DNA of 42,469 bases from an uncultured bacterium. GTDB lineage: Bacteria; Cyanobacteriota; Vampirovibrionia; Gastranaerophilales; Gastranaerophilaceae. The position numbers and the translations under genes are program-made. Location: NCBI GenBank assembly GCA_905216055.1, contig CAJMSH010000011.1:1-42469 (forward strand), given 5' to 3'. The notes beneath the pieces are model-generated. The model was not told where the DNA came from. It did no database searches and saw only the letters and a list, made by a program, of their open reading frames with translations. Of this stretch, positions 33,058 to 41,611 are shown in pieces; position 1 is the stretch's first letter; the number at the start of each line of letters is the position of its first letter.

Positions 33058-33203
33058 GGGTTAAGCGGTACGCTTACTTTAGCTAAGACTTAAAAAGTCT
33101 TTTGCCAAAACCTATGTGGTGGGTTAAGCGGCTACGCTTACTTTAGCTAAGACTTGAAAAGCCTTTTGCCAAAACCTATATGGCGGGTTAAGCGGCACGC
33201 TTA
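33058..33203. repeat. REP-like tandem repeat with internal hairpins, 2.3 copies
   Basis: Copy 1 is 33058-33120 (63 bases), copy 2 is 33121-33184 (64 bases) and a partial copy 3 is 33185-33203. Each begins GGGTTAAGCG and contains an inverted repeat TAAGCG-n3/4-CGCTTA; copies 1 and 2 also share AAGACT-n5-AGTCTT or a near variant. The partial copy contains the lpxA stop codon. This looks like a short interspersed palindromic element placed between lpxA and the aminopeptidase gene. Its hairpins could also slow transcription or stabilise the lpxA mRNA end. Confidence 0.7.
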
Positions 33204-34007
33204 TTCGTCTTGTAATGATTCGTGGCCTGATTTGTGAGTTTTTAAAAGTACACCACGTTTTGATGTTTTGATAAACTCAATCATTTTTTCAATATATTCA
33301 TTCATAGGAATTTCTGCTTTAATTTTTTCAATAGCCTGAGATGTATTGTATTCTTCAGAAATTAAAAGTTTGAATGCTTCGTTTGTTGCTGTTCTTATTT
33401 CTTGAGGAACTCCTCTGCGTTTCATTGCAATAACGTTCAATCCGCGTGGAACAGGAGGTCTTCCTTCACCTTTAGAGTATGGCAAGATATCTTGACGTGA
33501 AGCAGAAAATCCGCTAATGATTGCCATATCACCGATTCTGATATTTTGGTGGAATACGCTCATTCCGCCGACAAATGCGCCAAAACCGACATGAACGTGT
33601 CCGCCTAAAGTTACAAGGTTAGCCAAAATAACTTCATCAGCTAAAACGCAGTTATGAGCAACGTGAGAACCTACCATAAGTAAACATTTTTTACCTATTC
33701 TTGTTGTAAAGTCGCCGCAAGCTGCACCTCTGTGAACAGTAACATTTTCTTTAATGATTGTACCGTCACCGATTACAACTTTTGTCGGTTCGCCTTTGTA
33801 ACCCAAGTCTTGAGGTTCTGAACCAATTGTTGCAAACGGAGAAATTGTACAATCATCGCCAATTTCTGCAAATTCAATGTGAGCATTTGAAATAACTCTT
33901 GTTCTGTGTCCGATTGTAACGTTTTCACCTATAACAACGTAAGGTCCTATAATTGCGTCATCAGCAATTTTTGCTGTCGGATGGATAATTGCGGTTTTGT
34001 CTATCAT
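33201..34007 (-). CDS. lpxA: UDP-N-acetylglucosamine acyltransferase
   Basis: LpxA, 268 aa, transfers a 3-hydroxyacyl chain from acyl-carrier protein to UDP-GlcNAc, the first step of lipid A synthesis. A left-handed beta-helix of hexapeptide repeats fills about residues 5-190. The catalytic His corresponds to H118 in GSHVAHNC, and the C-terminal helical tail follows. The family's opening IHPTAKIA is present. It is separated from the other lpx genes by a 555-aa orphan and a terminator, instead of directly following fabZ as in many Gram-negatives and cyanobacteria. lpxB is not in the window. The stop codon lies inside a REP-like repeat. Start has an AGAGGA six bases upstream. Confidence 0.93.
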   Translation of the reverse strand: MIDKTAIIHPTAKIADDAIIGPYVVIGENVTIGHRTRVISNAHIEFAEIGDDCTISPFATIGSEPQDLGYKGEPTKVVIGDGTIIKENVTVHRGAACGDFTTRIGKKCLLMVGSHVAHNCVLADEVILANLVTLGGHVHVGFGAFVGGMSVFHQNIRIGDMAIISGFSASRQDILPYSKGEGRPPVPRGLNVIAMKRRGVPQEIRTATNEAFKLLISEEYNTSQAIEKIKAEIPMNEYIEKMIEFIKTSKRGVLLKTHKSGHESLQDE

Positions 34008-34096
34008 AATTTCCTCTCTTTTCTTTAACTATAAAAATTATTATAGTACAAAGCCGAAGAATTCTCTATATTTTAATATTAATTTAATACGCGACT

Positions 34097-35764
34097 CTAA
34101 AAATCAAATAGTTTTACTGTATCTTTAGGTAATGCTAAAGGTTGTCCGTTTTTCCAGTTTTTATCAAGATAGTCGTATGCTGAGTCTAAATTCTTTTCAA
34201 TATTATCAATTACTTTTTGGTTGTGGTGTTCGGCACAAACTTGAAGCATGTATGAATATATTTTTTGAGCTTGTTGTGCATCTATAACTTTGCAAGACAT
34301 ATCTCTTTCAAACAGTGAAGGCAAAGCTGCAAATTGAAGCATTGTATATAATTCTTTTTTGGCTTTAGTAGGTTTATTAATAATATCTTTTTTCAAGTCT
34401 ATTAAAGAATTTATAATTGCTAAATAATATGAATTTGCCATTTTTGAGCTTTCATCATTATCAGGGGTGTATACATCATCTATGAAATCTCTTGTGTATA
34501 AACTTAATTTGTTTCTGTTTAAGTCATTTAATTCGCTTTTGTGCGGATAGTATGTCATATTAAAGTCTAAGTCTGAAGTATCAATGTTTTTTTCTTTTGC
34601 CCATTTGAAAAATTTCTCTTGAAATTTTTTAGGGGTTATGTTGATTATAAAAGACATTTCATTTTCTTCTTTGACTTTTTTCCAAGCATATTTCATGTTT
34701 TTTGAAAATGATTTTCTTGCCCATTCATTTGCTTGCCAAAAGTTTTTCATTAATTTTGCTTGTTTTTCTGACAATTGCATTGGTTCTATATTGGTATTGA
34801 AATGATTTTCTCCATTTTTTTTCATAAAGTTAGAAAGAGCAGATTTTATTTTATCGGCACCAAAAGTATTCCAGGCTTTGTTTACAACTCTTCTCAATTC
34901 ATCAGCTTTTTCGGGATTATCACGATAGAATTCTTTTTGTCTTTCAGACATATTGTAAATACGTTCAGGATTTTCTTCGTAATATCTTCTCAAGCCTTCT
35001 GATATTTTTTGTCTATGTTCCGGAGAAAGGTGTCCTCGTTTTATATATAAAGGTTCACCTTGTTCTCTTTGAGCTTTTCGATCCAAAGCTTCAAGACGTT
35101 TTTCTGTCATTTCACGTGTTAGCCGTTCATTATATTCAGGGTCTGAAAATTTCAAAATATGCCCGTAATCTCTGTCAACTGTCGGAATATGCAGTTTTTT
35201 TATTGTGTGATACAAATCTGTTCCGTTTGTGTATTTTTTTAGGTCATTGAGAGAAAAACCTTCTCCCCAATATAATTTTAAAAGCTGAAGTGACAAATCT
35301 TCTTCAGGGTCAAAAAATTCTACTTCACCTTTTTTTATTTTGTTGAAAATTGTATCTTTACCAAATTCAACTTCATCATCTGACAAAACGTCTTTAAATT
35401 CCGGAAATTTTGCTTTAACTTCTTCAATTGATGTGCAATCTTTAAGGCTTGAATAGAATTTTTTGTGAATATCGATAAGAGTTTCACCTTTTTTATTTCC
35501 GCCTTCCAAAATCATTCCGGCCCATTCTCTAATATTTGGCGGGTATATGTTTGATTTTTTTTGTGCAAGAATATCTAATCTTTCGATTGTTTTTGCAAGG
35601 TCAAGGCTGTAACCTCCTGTGAATGCCAAATATTGTGCACTCGTTGGAAGTGGTGATTGTGTTTGTGGAAGAGGGTTGTTATTAAAATTTTGAGTTTGTT
35701 TTTTGTTATTGTGTTGAATATTTATTTTATTAATATTAAATGGGGTAATTTTTGTAATTTGCAT
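34097..35764 (-). CDS. Hypothetical 555-aa protein with NUMOD3-like segment
   Basis: No established family recognised. It begins MQITKITPFNINKINI, then a Gln/Asn/Pro-rich disordered stretch to about residue 42 and YLAFTGGYS (45-53), a Phe-Thr-Gly element reminiscent of other orphans in this window. Near residues 243-266, RGHLSPEHRQKISEGLRRYY resembles the NUMOD3 DNA-binding motif of homing endonucleases, and similar segments follow (MSERQKEFYRDNPEKADEL at about 272). The remaining 250 residues look helical and charged. No signal peptide or membrane helices. It lies between fabZ and lpxA but has its own spacing (111 bases upstream with a terminator), so co-function with lipid A is not implied. 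Confidence 0.6.
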   Translation of the reverse strand: MQITKITPFNINKINIQHNNKKQTQNFNNNPLPQTQSPLPTSAQYLAFTGGYSLDLAKTIERLDILAQKKSNIYPPNIREWAGMILEGGNKKGETLIDIHKKFYSSLKDCTSIEEVKAKFPEFKDVLSDDEVEFGKDTIFNKIKKGEVEFFDPEEDLSLQLLKLYWGEGFSLNDLKKYTNGTDLYHTIKKLHIPTVDRDYGHILKFSDPEYNERLTREMTEKRLEALDRKAQREQGEPLYIKRGHLSPEHRQKISEGLRRYYEENPERIYNMSERQKEFYRDNPEKADELRRVVNKAWNTFGADKIKSALSNFMKKNGENHFNTNIEPMQLSEKQAKLMKNFWQANEWARKSFSKNMKYAWKKVKEENEMSFIINITPKKFQEKFFKWAKEKNIDTSDLDFNMTYYPHKSELNDLNRNKLSLYTRDFIDDVYTPDNDESSKMANSYYLAIINSLIDLKKDIINKPTKAKKELYTMLQFAALPSLFERDMSCKVIDAQQAQKIYSYMLQVCAEHHNQKVIDNIEKNLDSAYDYLDKNWKNGQPLALPKDTVKLFDF

Positions 35765-35822
35765 AATTTTATCTTTCTCCTGTGTGGGGTATAAAAACTG
35801 TGAAAAAAAATTTTTGTTATAA

Positions 35823-35849
35823 AAAGCAGGTTTTATTTAAACCTGCTTT
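35823..35849 (-). terminator. Rho-independent terminator downstream of fabZ
   Basis: An 11-base perfect stem AAAGCAGGTTT / AAACCTGCTTT with a 5-base loop lies 28 bases past the fabZ stop. On the minus strand it runs into TTTTT. It closes the dapB-to-fabZ direction of transcription before the orphan at 34097. Confidence 0.8.
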
Positions 35850-35876
35850 ACAATTCTATAAAATTAAAATTTAATC

Positions 35877-36329
35877 TTATTTTAGAGCGAATGTCATATC
35901 TGCTTCAACGCAAACTTTGCCATCAACTTTACCAACACCGTGAGCTTTGCAGATAGGGCCTTTTACTTTTGTAAGTTCAACTTCCATATCAAATCTGTCG
36001 CCGGGTCTTACGATATTTTTAAATCTTACACCGTCAACTCCTGCATAAAGAGTTAATTTTCCTTTAAATTGTGGCATTGTCATTAAGATAGGTGCTGAAC
36101 ATTGTGCCATAGCTTCTAATTGCAATACTCCAGGCATGATTGGGTTGTTTGGAAAATGACCTTGGAAGAATTGTTCATTCATTGTCATATTTTTGTATCC
36201 TTTAGCGTATTTGCCCGGAACACATTCTGTAATTCTGTCCACAAGTAAGAATGGATAACGGTGAGGAATCATACTCATAATTTGCATTGTGTCAAAGTGC
36301 AAAACTTCTTCTTTCATTTCTTCTGTCAT
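35877..36329 (-). CDS. fabZ: 3-hydroxyacyl-ACP dehydratase
   Basis: FabZ, 150 aa, dehydrates 3-hydroxyacyl-ACP in fatty-acid elongation and draws on the same precursors as LpxA/LpxD. The hot-dog fold signatures are HRYPFLLVDRI (residues 23-33) and GHFPNNPIMPGVLQLEAMAQ, with catalytic H58 and E72. Length is standard. It comes 11 bases after lpxC and ends in a terminator, so it is the last gene of the envelope operon. Its ribosome-binding site AAGGAG lies six bases upstream of the ATG. No unusual feature. Confidence 0.95.
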   Translation of the reverse strand: MTEEMKEEVLHFDTMQIMSMIPHRYPFLLVDRITECVPGKYAKGYKNMTMNEQFFQGHFPNNPIMPGVLQLEAMAQCSAPILMTMPQFKGKLTLYAGVDGVRFKNIVRPGDRFDMEVELTKVKGPICKAHGVGKVDGKVCVEADMTFALK

Positions 36330-36340
36330 ATTTATTCTCC

Positions 36341-37159
36341 TTATTTACATTCAATTAATTTATCTTTTAACATTTTTGCAGTTTTAAGATGAACTGCATG
36401 TCCTGCTTCTTTGGCAAGAATTTGGCATTTCATATTTAACGGATTTATTCCTGTTAAGTACAAATCTCCGATAAGATCTAAGATTTTGTGCTTAATCGGT
36501 TCTTTTTCCGAACGTAATTCTGAAGTATAGCCTTCATCTTTCAAGCCCAAGGTATTTTCAATCGTAACCCCTTGTGCAAAACCGAGCATTTGGAATTTTT
36601 TCAGATCTTTATAAAATCCAAAAGTTCTTGCTTCAATAATTTCTTGTTTATTTTTAGGATTATACGCAACCCATTGTCTTGTCAAATCAGGATGATCGTA
36701 ATTTACTGCATAAGATATATAAAGCTCATTTGCAGGTAAAATTACAAGACTTGTTTTTCCGTTCAGGTAATAAACAGGTTCTGATACTGTATAGTGTTTC
36801 GGTTTTGAAAATATGTGTTTTTCAATTCCTGCTTTTTCAAAAAGTTCTACCCATTTTTTAGAACTTCCATCAAGTGCCGGAACTTCCATCTCGTCCATAC
36901 AAATATCAATGCTGTCTATTCCGCAAAAGGCTAAAGCTGATGTAAGATGTTCCGTTAACATAGCTTTTGCTTTGTTATTACCGAGTACTACGCAATGATC
37001 TGTTGCAAGAACATTGTCAACACAAGCTTCAAACGGTTCTTCGCCTTTTATGAAATAGCGTATTTTACCTGTTTTTGACGGAAAAAAATTTACCGTACAA
37101 GGTTTATTTTTCATCAAGCCGTTGCCTGATATAGATGTTTCTTTAAGAATTGTGGTCAT
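36341..37159 (-). CDS. lpxC: UDP-3-O-acyl-N-acetylglucosamine deacetylase
   Basis: LpxC, 272 aa from the ATG at 37159, removes acetate from UDP-3-O-acyl-GlcNAc, the committed lipid A step, with one zinc. Ligands are visible: E70-H71 in LTEHLTSAL, H224-x3-D228 in IKHKILDLIGD, and the catalytic His in GHAVHLK (H254). The frame could start at a TTG (37177), but that overlaps lpxD further and the ATG at 37159 has GAGGA upstream, so I prefer it. It overlaps lpxD by 17 bases. A monofunctional LpxC; there is no FabZ fusion. Followed by fabZ after 11 bases. Confidence 0.93.
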   Translation of the reverse strand: MTTILKETSISGNGLMKNKPCTVNFFPSKTGKIRYFIKGEEPFEACVDNVLATDHCVVLGNNKAKAMLTEHLTSALAFCGIDSIDICMDEMEVPALDGSSKKWVELFEKAGIEKHIFSKPKHYTVSEPVYYLNGKTSLVILPANELYISYAVNYDHPDLTRQWVAYNPKNKQEIIEARTFGFYKDLKKFQMLGFAQGVTIENTLGLKDEGYTSELRSEKEPIKHKILDLIGDLYLTGINPLNMKCQILAKEAGHAVHLKTAKMLKDKLIECK

Positions 37160-38246
37160 GGTTAATATTGTCCTCAAATTCTTTTAAAAGCGGTTCGTAT
37201 TTTCTGAATTTAGCAAAGATTTCTTGAGCATCTTTCATTGTTTTAAGTTGTTTGATGAAATCTTTTCTTGGCATTGCAGGAATACCTACAACGATTGATT
37301 TTTCAGGGAATGATTTTGTAACTCCTGCTTTTGCAGTGATAATTGTATCTGATCCGATTTCGATATGATCTGCAAGACCTGCTTGACCTGCGATAACTAC
37401 TCTATCTCCGATTACACAGCTTCCTGCAATTCCGACTTGTGAAACGATTAAACAGCCTTCGCCGATTTTGCAGTTATGACCTATCATTACCAAGTCATCA
37501 ATTTTTGTATTATTTCCGATTGTTGTATTTTCAATTGTGCCTCTGTCAATTGTTGTATTTGCACCGATTTCAACATTGTTGCCTATTACTACTGAACCGA
37601 TTGAAGGAATTTTAAAGATTACATGTTTTGTATTAGCTTCTTTAATTTCTCCATCTTTTCTTGCTTGTTCGATGTTGTCAGGATTTTCGGTTACAAAGCT
37701 GAAACCGTCAGCGCCTAAAGATACTCCGTGATGTAAGATTACATCATCACCAACTTGTACTCTGTCGCCGACATTTACATTTGCGTGGAAGAAGCAGTTT
37801 TTACCGATTTTTACACCGCCGCCGATATATGTATTTGCAGCGATTTTTGTGTTGTCACCGATAACCGCATCATGGGAAATTACAACATTTGGTCCTATTT
37901 CAACGTTTTCTCCTAATTTAGCTGTTTCATCAACAACGGCTGTCGGATGAACTCCTTTGTAAACTCTTGGAGCTACGTAAAATAAGTTTAGAAGTTTCAT
38001 CATTGCTAATCTTGGTCTTTCAACTTCGATTGTTGTAAATCCGTCAATTTGAACTCCTAATGGTACAAGTGCAGCTTTTGCTTTAGATTTTGCAAGGTTT
38101 GCAATTTCTTCTTCGCCAAGTGCAAGTGCAAGTGTGTTTTCATCAGACAATAAAGGTGGTGCAATATGTGTAATTTTTACATCTTGTGTTTTGGTTAACA
38201 TACCACCTGTGATTTGTGTAATTTCTTCCAATGTAAAGGTTTTCAT
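37143..38246 (-). CDS. lpxD: UDP-3-O-(3-hydroxyacyl)glucosamine N-acyltransferase
   Basis: LpxD, 367 aa, adds the second acyl chain to the lipid A precursor. It has the N-terminal uridine-binding domain (about 1-100), a hexapeptide beta-helix (about 105-310) with catalytic-type MIGHNCKIGEG near residue 252, and a C-terminal helix. Start overlaps the GIY-YIG gene by four bases (ATGA), a sign of translational coupling, and its end overlaps lpxC by 17 bases. The order lpxD-lpxC-fabZ matches other cyanobacterial-lineage genomes only in part; lpxA is displaced. Overall length slightly above E. coli (341 aa). Confidence 0.94.
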   Translation of the reverse strand: MKTFTLEEITQITGGMLTKTQDVKITHIAPPLLSDENTLALALGEEEIANLAKSKAKAALVPLGVQIDGFTTIEVERPRLAMMKLLNLFYVAPRVYKGVHPTAVVDETAKLGENVEIGPNVVISHDAVIGDNTKIAANTYIGGGVKIGKNCFFHANVNVGDRVQVGDDVILHHGVSLGADGFSFVTENPDNIEQARKDGEIKEANTKHVIFKIPSIGSVVIGNNVEIGANTTIDRGTIENTTIGNNTKIDDLVMIGHNCKIGEGCLIVSQVGIAGSCVIGDRVVIAGQAGLADHIEIGSDTIITAKAGVTKSFPEKSIVVGIPAMPRKDFIKQLKTMKDAQEIFAKFRKYEPLLKEFEDNINHDHNS

Positions 38247-38596
38247 ATATTTTCTCCTTTGTGTTTAATAATTTTAGTCTTTTCATGAAGATTTGCTGCG
38301 TCATTCCATATTTTCAAAATTGTACTGTGCAAATCATTCCAATTCGGATTATTTAATTTTATCATTGAGATTAAGTCTTCTTTTTTCAAATTGTCCAATT
38401 CTTTTTTGCGGATAATTGCTTCGGATATGTCGTCATAATTTTCATAGTATGCAAGTTTGTTTGTTGAAAATTCGTTTTTGTAAATATCATTTATTTTATT
38501 TTTTATTTCATGCATGTGCATTAATAGATTTGATGTTATGCCGATTATTAAATTTTTATCAGGTTTGTCAAAAACTATATAAACATATCCGCTCAT
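38243..38596 (-). CDS. GIY-YIG-like (UPF0213/COG2827) small nuclease-fold protein
   Basis: A 117-aa protein of the single-domain GIY-YIG family. It has YVYIVFDK at the start, GITSNLLMHMHEIK in place of the typical GITxxLxxRxxEHK, KLAYYENYDDISEAIIRKKEL and a final NPNWNDL. The catalytic Arg that follows the GIY-YIG core appears changed (LMHMHE), so nuclease activity is doubtful. Family members occur widely as hypothetical proteins of unknown function. The location inside the dapB-to-fabZ operon, overlapping lpxD by four bases, is odd for a nuclease. It might be a passenger gene. Its start has AGGAG upstream. Confidence 0.78.
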   Translation of the reverse strand: MSGYVYIVFDKPDKNLIIGITSNLLMHMHEIKNKINDIYKNEFSTNKLAYYENYDDISEAIIRKKELDNLKKEDLISMIKLNNPNWNDLHSTILKIWNDAANLHEKTKIIKHKGENI

Positions 38597-38625
38597 AATT
38601 TTATCTCTCTCCTTTTTAGGAAGCT

Positions 38626-39090
38626 TTATGCTTTTTGCATTTTTTCAATTGTTTTTGTAGTTGATTTACCTTCTACAAAATCAATGAATTCGACTCTAGT
38701 CCCATTTTTGCGCATTATATCAGCTTCAGGAAGAGTTTCCATAGTATAATCTGCACCTTTTGTATAAACATCAGGCTTCATTTCATCTAAGAGATCACGA
38801 GGACTATCCTCATCAAATAGTACAACATAATCCACACATTTCAAAGCACTTAATATTTCGGCACGATCATTTTCATTGTTTATTGGCCTTGACGGGCCTT
38901 TTATACTTTTGACGGATTTGTCCGAATTTAACAAAACTATTAAAAAATCTGCAAAAGATTTAGTTTTTTCCAAATATCTCACATGGCCGACATGCAAAAT
39001 ATCAAAACATCCGTTTGTTGTTACGACTGTTTTGCCTGAGTGATGGATAACATCTATTAATGTTTTGATGTCTTCTCTTTTTACTAACAT
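38626..39090 (-). CDS. rfaE2: D-glycero-beta-D-manno-heptose 1-phosphate adenylyltransferase (HldE C-domain type)
   Basis: A 154-aa nucleotidyltransferase: TNGCFDILHVGHVRYL contains the HxGH-type motif at H33-V-G-H36, with NSDKSVKSIKGPSRPI and GADYTMETLPEA following, typical of the RfaE domain II. It transfers AMP to heptose-1-phosphate to make ADP-heptose for LPS inner core. Here it is a stand-alone domain, and the kinase domain (HldE domain I) would have to be encoded elsewhere. It is likely in the same direction of transcription as lpxD/lpxC. ADP-heptose is also a known trigger of host innate signalling, but that is background, not seen here. Confidence 0.88.
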   Translation of the reverse strand: MLVKREDIKTLIDVIHHSGKTVVTTNGCFDILHVGHVRYLEKTKSFADFLIVLLNSDKSVKSIKGPSRPINNENDRAEILSALKCVDYVVLFDEDSPRDLLDEMKPDVYTKGADYTMETLPEADIMRKNGTRVEFIDFVEGKSTTKTIEKMQKA

Positions 39091-39187
39091 ATCCCTATAC
39101 TCTTAAAACATATTGTACCAAAAACAGGCAAGAAAATAGTAAGGTTTTAACAAAAAGTAATAATAAATATTTACAGTTTATTAGTAA

Positions 39188-39418
39188 TTATACATTTTTT
39201 ACAAAATTTGTTTCCCCAACTTTTGTTGCAGGATTTACAAATCCTTTTAAAAATTTAGGGATTCTTCTGTATACTCTGGCTTTTCGGTCATGGTCAGCAA
39301 AACCTGAATTTAATCTGTCATTAATTAATATTTTAGCTCTTTCTGTTGTAGGTTTGTCTATGACTGTTGAAGCCCAACCTTTTGAAAGCGGGGTAATTGT
39401 TAATTTAGATATTTGCAT
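39188..39418 (-). CDS. Small hypothetical protein (76 aa)
   Basis: No family recognised. The frame extends to 39439, but the ATG at 39418 directly follows the asd stop with a GGAG 10 bases upstream, giving MQISKLTITPLSKGW as the N-terminus. That resembles the start MQITKITPF of the 555-aa orphan at 34097. The protein is basic with no signal or membrane segment; the middle (PTTERAKILINDRLNSGFAD) might be a short helix. It lies between asd and the heptose adenylyltransferase, probably co-transcribed with asd. Function unknown; possibly lineage-specific. Confidence 0.5.
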   Translation of the reverse strand: MQISKLTITPLSKGWASTVIDKPTTERAKILINDRLNSGFADHDRKARVYRRIPKFLKGFVNPATKVGETNFVKNV

Positions 39419-39419
39419 T

Positions 39420-40436
39420 TTAGTATAACTCCATTTCAATTAATTTTTTACAAATTCTAACGGTATTTAGTGCTGCGCCTATTCTTAAATTATCTGCAAC
39501 GCACCATAAAGAAATCCCGTTTGTAAATGCAAGATTTTTTCTAATTCTTCCGACAAATACAGGGTCAACACCTGAGGCATCACGTGTTGTCGGGTATTCA
39601 AAATTGTCAGGATTATCTATAACCTTTACGCCGAATGAATTTTTCAATATTTCGCGAACTTCAGCGGGAGTAATCGGATTTTCAAATTCAATATCAACAG
39701 CTTCAGAGTGGCCGTTATATACAGGAACACGTGCTGCTGTACAAGAAATTGGCAAATCTTGCGGAAGATGTAGAATTTTTTTAGTTTCATTTACAACCTT
39801 CATTTCTTCTTTTGTATAGCCGTTATCTAAGAATACGTCAATTTGCGGGATAACGTTGAAAGAAATTGGTTTTTTGAAACATTTATTTTCAAATTCTTCA
39901 CCTGCCAATGTCGCTTTTGTATTTGCTGTCAATTCGTTAATTGCCGCAAGCCCTGCACCTGATACGGCTTGATATGTTGAAACGATTAATCTTTTCATAG
40001 GATTTTTATCAATTAACGGTTTTAATACAAGCATTAATTGAGATGTTGAGCAATTTGGGTTTGCGATAATTCCTTTGTGTTTTCTCAAATCTTCATCATT
40101 TACATAAGCTATAACCAATGGAACATCAGCTTCCATTCTGAAAGCTGATGAATTGTCAACCAAAACACCGCCTCTTTTGACGATTTCTGGGGCAAACAGT
40201 TTTGATGTTGAAGCTCCTGCTGATGCAAGTACAATATTTACTCCGTCAAAACTTTCAGGTTTAGCTTCTTCAACCGTGTAGGTTTTCCCTTGAAATTCCA
40301 ACTTTGTTCCGGCAGATTTTGCACTTGATAGGAATTTGATTTGATTAAATTCAATTCCTAATTCATCAATAATTTTTGTAATTTCTCTTCCGACAACTCC
40401 TGTTGCACCTAAAATTGCGATATTTGGTTTTCTCAT
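39420..40436 (-). CDS. asd: Aspartate-semialdehyde dehydrogenase
   Basis: Asd, 338 aa, reduces aspartyl phosphate to aspartate semialdehyde with NADPH, at the branch to lysine/diaminopimelate, threonine and methionine. It has the Rossmann start IAILGATGVVGREI, the catalytic C129 in ANPNCSTSQLM, and SCTAARVPVYNGHSEAV with the substrate-binding His. Length and order are typical. It follows dapB, the next enzyme but one in the diaminopimelate pathway, after a 100-base gap. The gap contains only AT-rich sequence and a possible AGGAGG ribosome-binding site near 40440. No anomalies. Confidence 0.95.
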   Translation of the reverse strand: MRKPNIAILGATGVVGREITKIIDELGIEFNQIKFLSSAKSAGTKLEFQGKTYTVEEAKPESFDGVNIVLASAGASTSKLFAPEIVKRGGVLVDNSSAFRMEADVPLVIAYVNDEDLRKHKGIIANPNCSTSQLMLVLKPLIDKNPMKRLIVSTYQAVSGAGLAAINELTANTKATLAGEEFENKCFKKPISFNVIPQIDVFLDNGYTKEEMKVVNETKKILHLPQDLPISCTAARVPVYNGHSEAVDIEFENPITPAEVREILKNSFGVKVIDNPDNFEYPTTRDASGVDPVFVGRIRKNLAFTNGISLWCVADNLRIGAALNTVRICKKLIEMELY

Positions 40437-40536
40437 GTTTCCTCCCCAAAATTTGTATTAAATTATAAACACAAATATATCGAGAGGTTAAGCTTATGTA
40501 AAGAAATTTAACTTTATCAAGGTTGTTGGCTTAGTT

Positions 40537-41283
40537 TTACATAATATTGTCAAGACCGTAGACAAAGTCGTTTTTCTCGGCAACATGTTTTATCGCAAGT
40601 AAAACGCCTTGCATATAGCATTTCCTGTCCATTGAATCGTGGCGAATTGTCATAATTTGACCTGATGAACCGAAGATTACTTCTTGTGATGCGATGTAAC
40701 CTGGCATTCTGACAGAATGGATATGAATATTTGAATATGAATTTCCGCCTCTTGCGCCTTCTATTGTTTCTGTTTCAGGGCAATTATTTTTAGTAAAATC
40801 ATCTTTTACTTCTGCCATCATTGCAGCTGTTTTAATCGCTGTACCTGATGGGGCATCTTTCTTTTGGTTATGGTGAAGCTCTATAATTTCTGCATTATCA
40901 AAGTATTTGGCAGCTTGGCGAGCAAACATCATTAATAAAACCGCACCTGTTGAAAAGTTTGGGGCTATCAGGCAGCCTGTATTTTTTTCTTTGGAAAGTT
41001 TTTTCAAAAATTCAATTTCTTCATCTTTTAAGCCTGTTGTACCTATTACAATTTTTATTCCGTTATTAAGGCAATATTTTGCATTTTCAAAAATTGATTT
41101 TGGCTGTGTAAAATCTACTAAAATATCAATTTGGCATTTTTTATGAGCTTCTTCAATAGTTTTAAATTCTGCTCCTGCTATATCTATTTGAGCAACAAGT
41201 TCTGTGTCGGGGCAAGCTGTAACAGCTTCTACAACTTCTTTTCCCATTTTCCCTAATGCTCCGCAAACTGCTACTTTTATCAT
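40537..41283 (-). CDS. dapB: 4-hydroxy-tetrahydrodipicolinate reductase
   Basis: DapB, 248 aa, reduces hydroxytetrahydrodipicolinate with NAD(P)H on the way to diaminopimelate and lysine, so supports a peptidoglycan-containing wall. The N-terminal CGALGKMGKEVVEAV nucleotide-binding loop, GTTGLKDEEI, PNFSTGAVL and the signature ELHHNQKKDAPSGTAI (residues 135-150, catalytic His and Lys) are all clear. It is the first gene of the minus-strand envelope operon, divergent from the PC4-like gene, with AAGGAG upstream of its ATG. Length is within the family's normal range. Confidence 0.95.
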   Translation of the reverse strand: MIKVAVCGALGKMGKEVVEAVTACPDTELVAQIDIAGAEFKTIEEAHKKCQIDILVDFTQPKSIFENAKYCLNNGIKIVIGTTGLKDEEIEFLKKLSKEKNTGCLIAPNFSTGAVLLMMFARQAAKYFDNAEIIELHHNQKKDAPSGTAIKTAAMMAEVKDDFTKNNCPETETIEGARGGNSYSNIHIHSVRMPGYIASQEVIFGSSGQIMTIRHDSMDRKCYMQGVLLAIKHVAEKNDFVYGLDNIM

Positions 41284-41377
41284 AAAATTTTTCTCCTTAT
41301 TTTTTTAACTTAACTTTATCATAAAAAAATTTTTCTGTGATAAGATTAATATGGATTAGTTAATAAGGAGAGAAAAT

Positions 41378-41611
41378 ATGGCAGATGCAAAACTTTTAGC
41401 AGCTATTGAAAGAAGTGACACTGAACAATTACAGATTTCTATCAGCGAATATAAAGGAAAAAGTTATTTGAATATGAGAATATTTTACACAACTGATGAT
41501 GGTGCAACTTGGCTTCCTACAAAAAAAGGTGTAACTTTTACTCCTGACCAGCTTGATTTGTTGGAAGAAGCTATTCAAGATGCAAGAAAAGAATTCATGG
41601 CTGAAGAATAA
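41378..41611 (+). CDS. PC4/p15 (YdbC)-type transcriptional coactivator-like protein
   Basis: A 77-aa protein resembling the PC4 single-stranded DNA-binding domain. The core ISEYKGKSYLNMRIFYTTDDG and WLPTKKGVTFTPDQLDLLEEAI follow the beta-sheet then helix pattern of the family, known in bacteria as YdbC. These proteins bind ssDNA and may aid transcription or DNA repair. An AAGGAGAG ribosome-binding site lies six bases before the ATG. It sits alone between the divergent dapB gene and priA, with an intrinsic terminator at 41610, though weak, so read-through into priA is possible. Confidence 0.8.
   Translation: MADAKLLAAIERSDTEQLQISISEYKGKSYLNMRIFYTTDDGATWLPTKKGVTFTPDQLDLLEEAIQDARKEFMAEE

Noticed and set aside
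33058..33203. Possible CRISPR array
   Set aside because: The copies are adjacent with no spacers; the unit is 63-64 bases with internal hairpins and no cas genes occur nearby.
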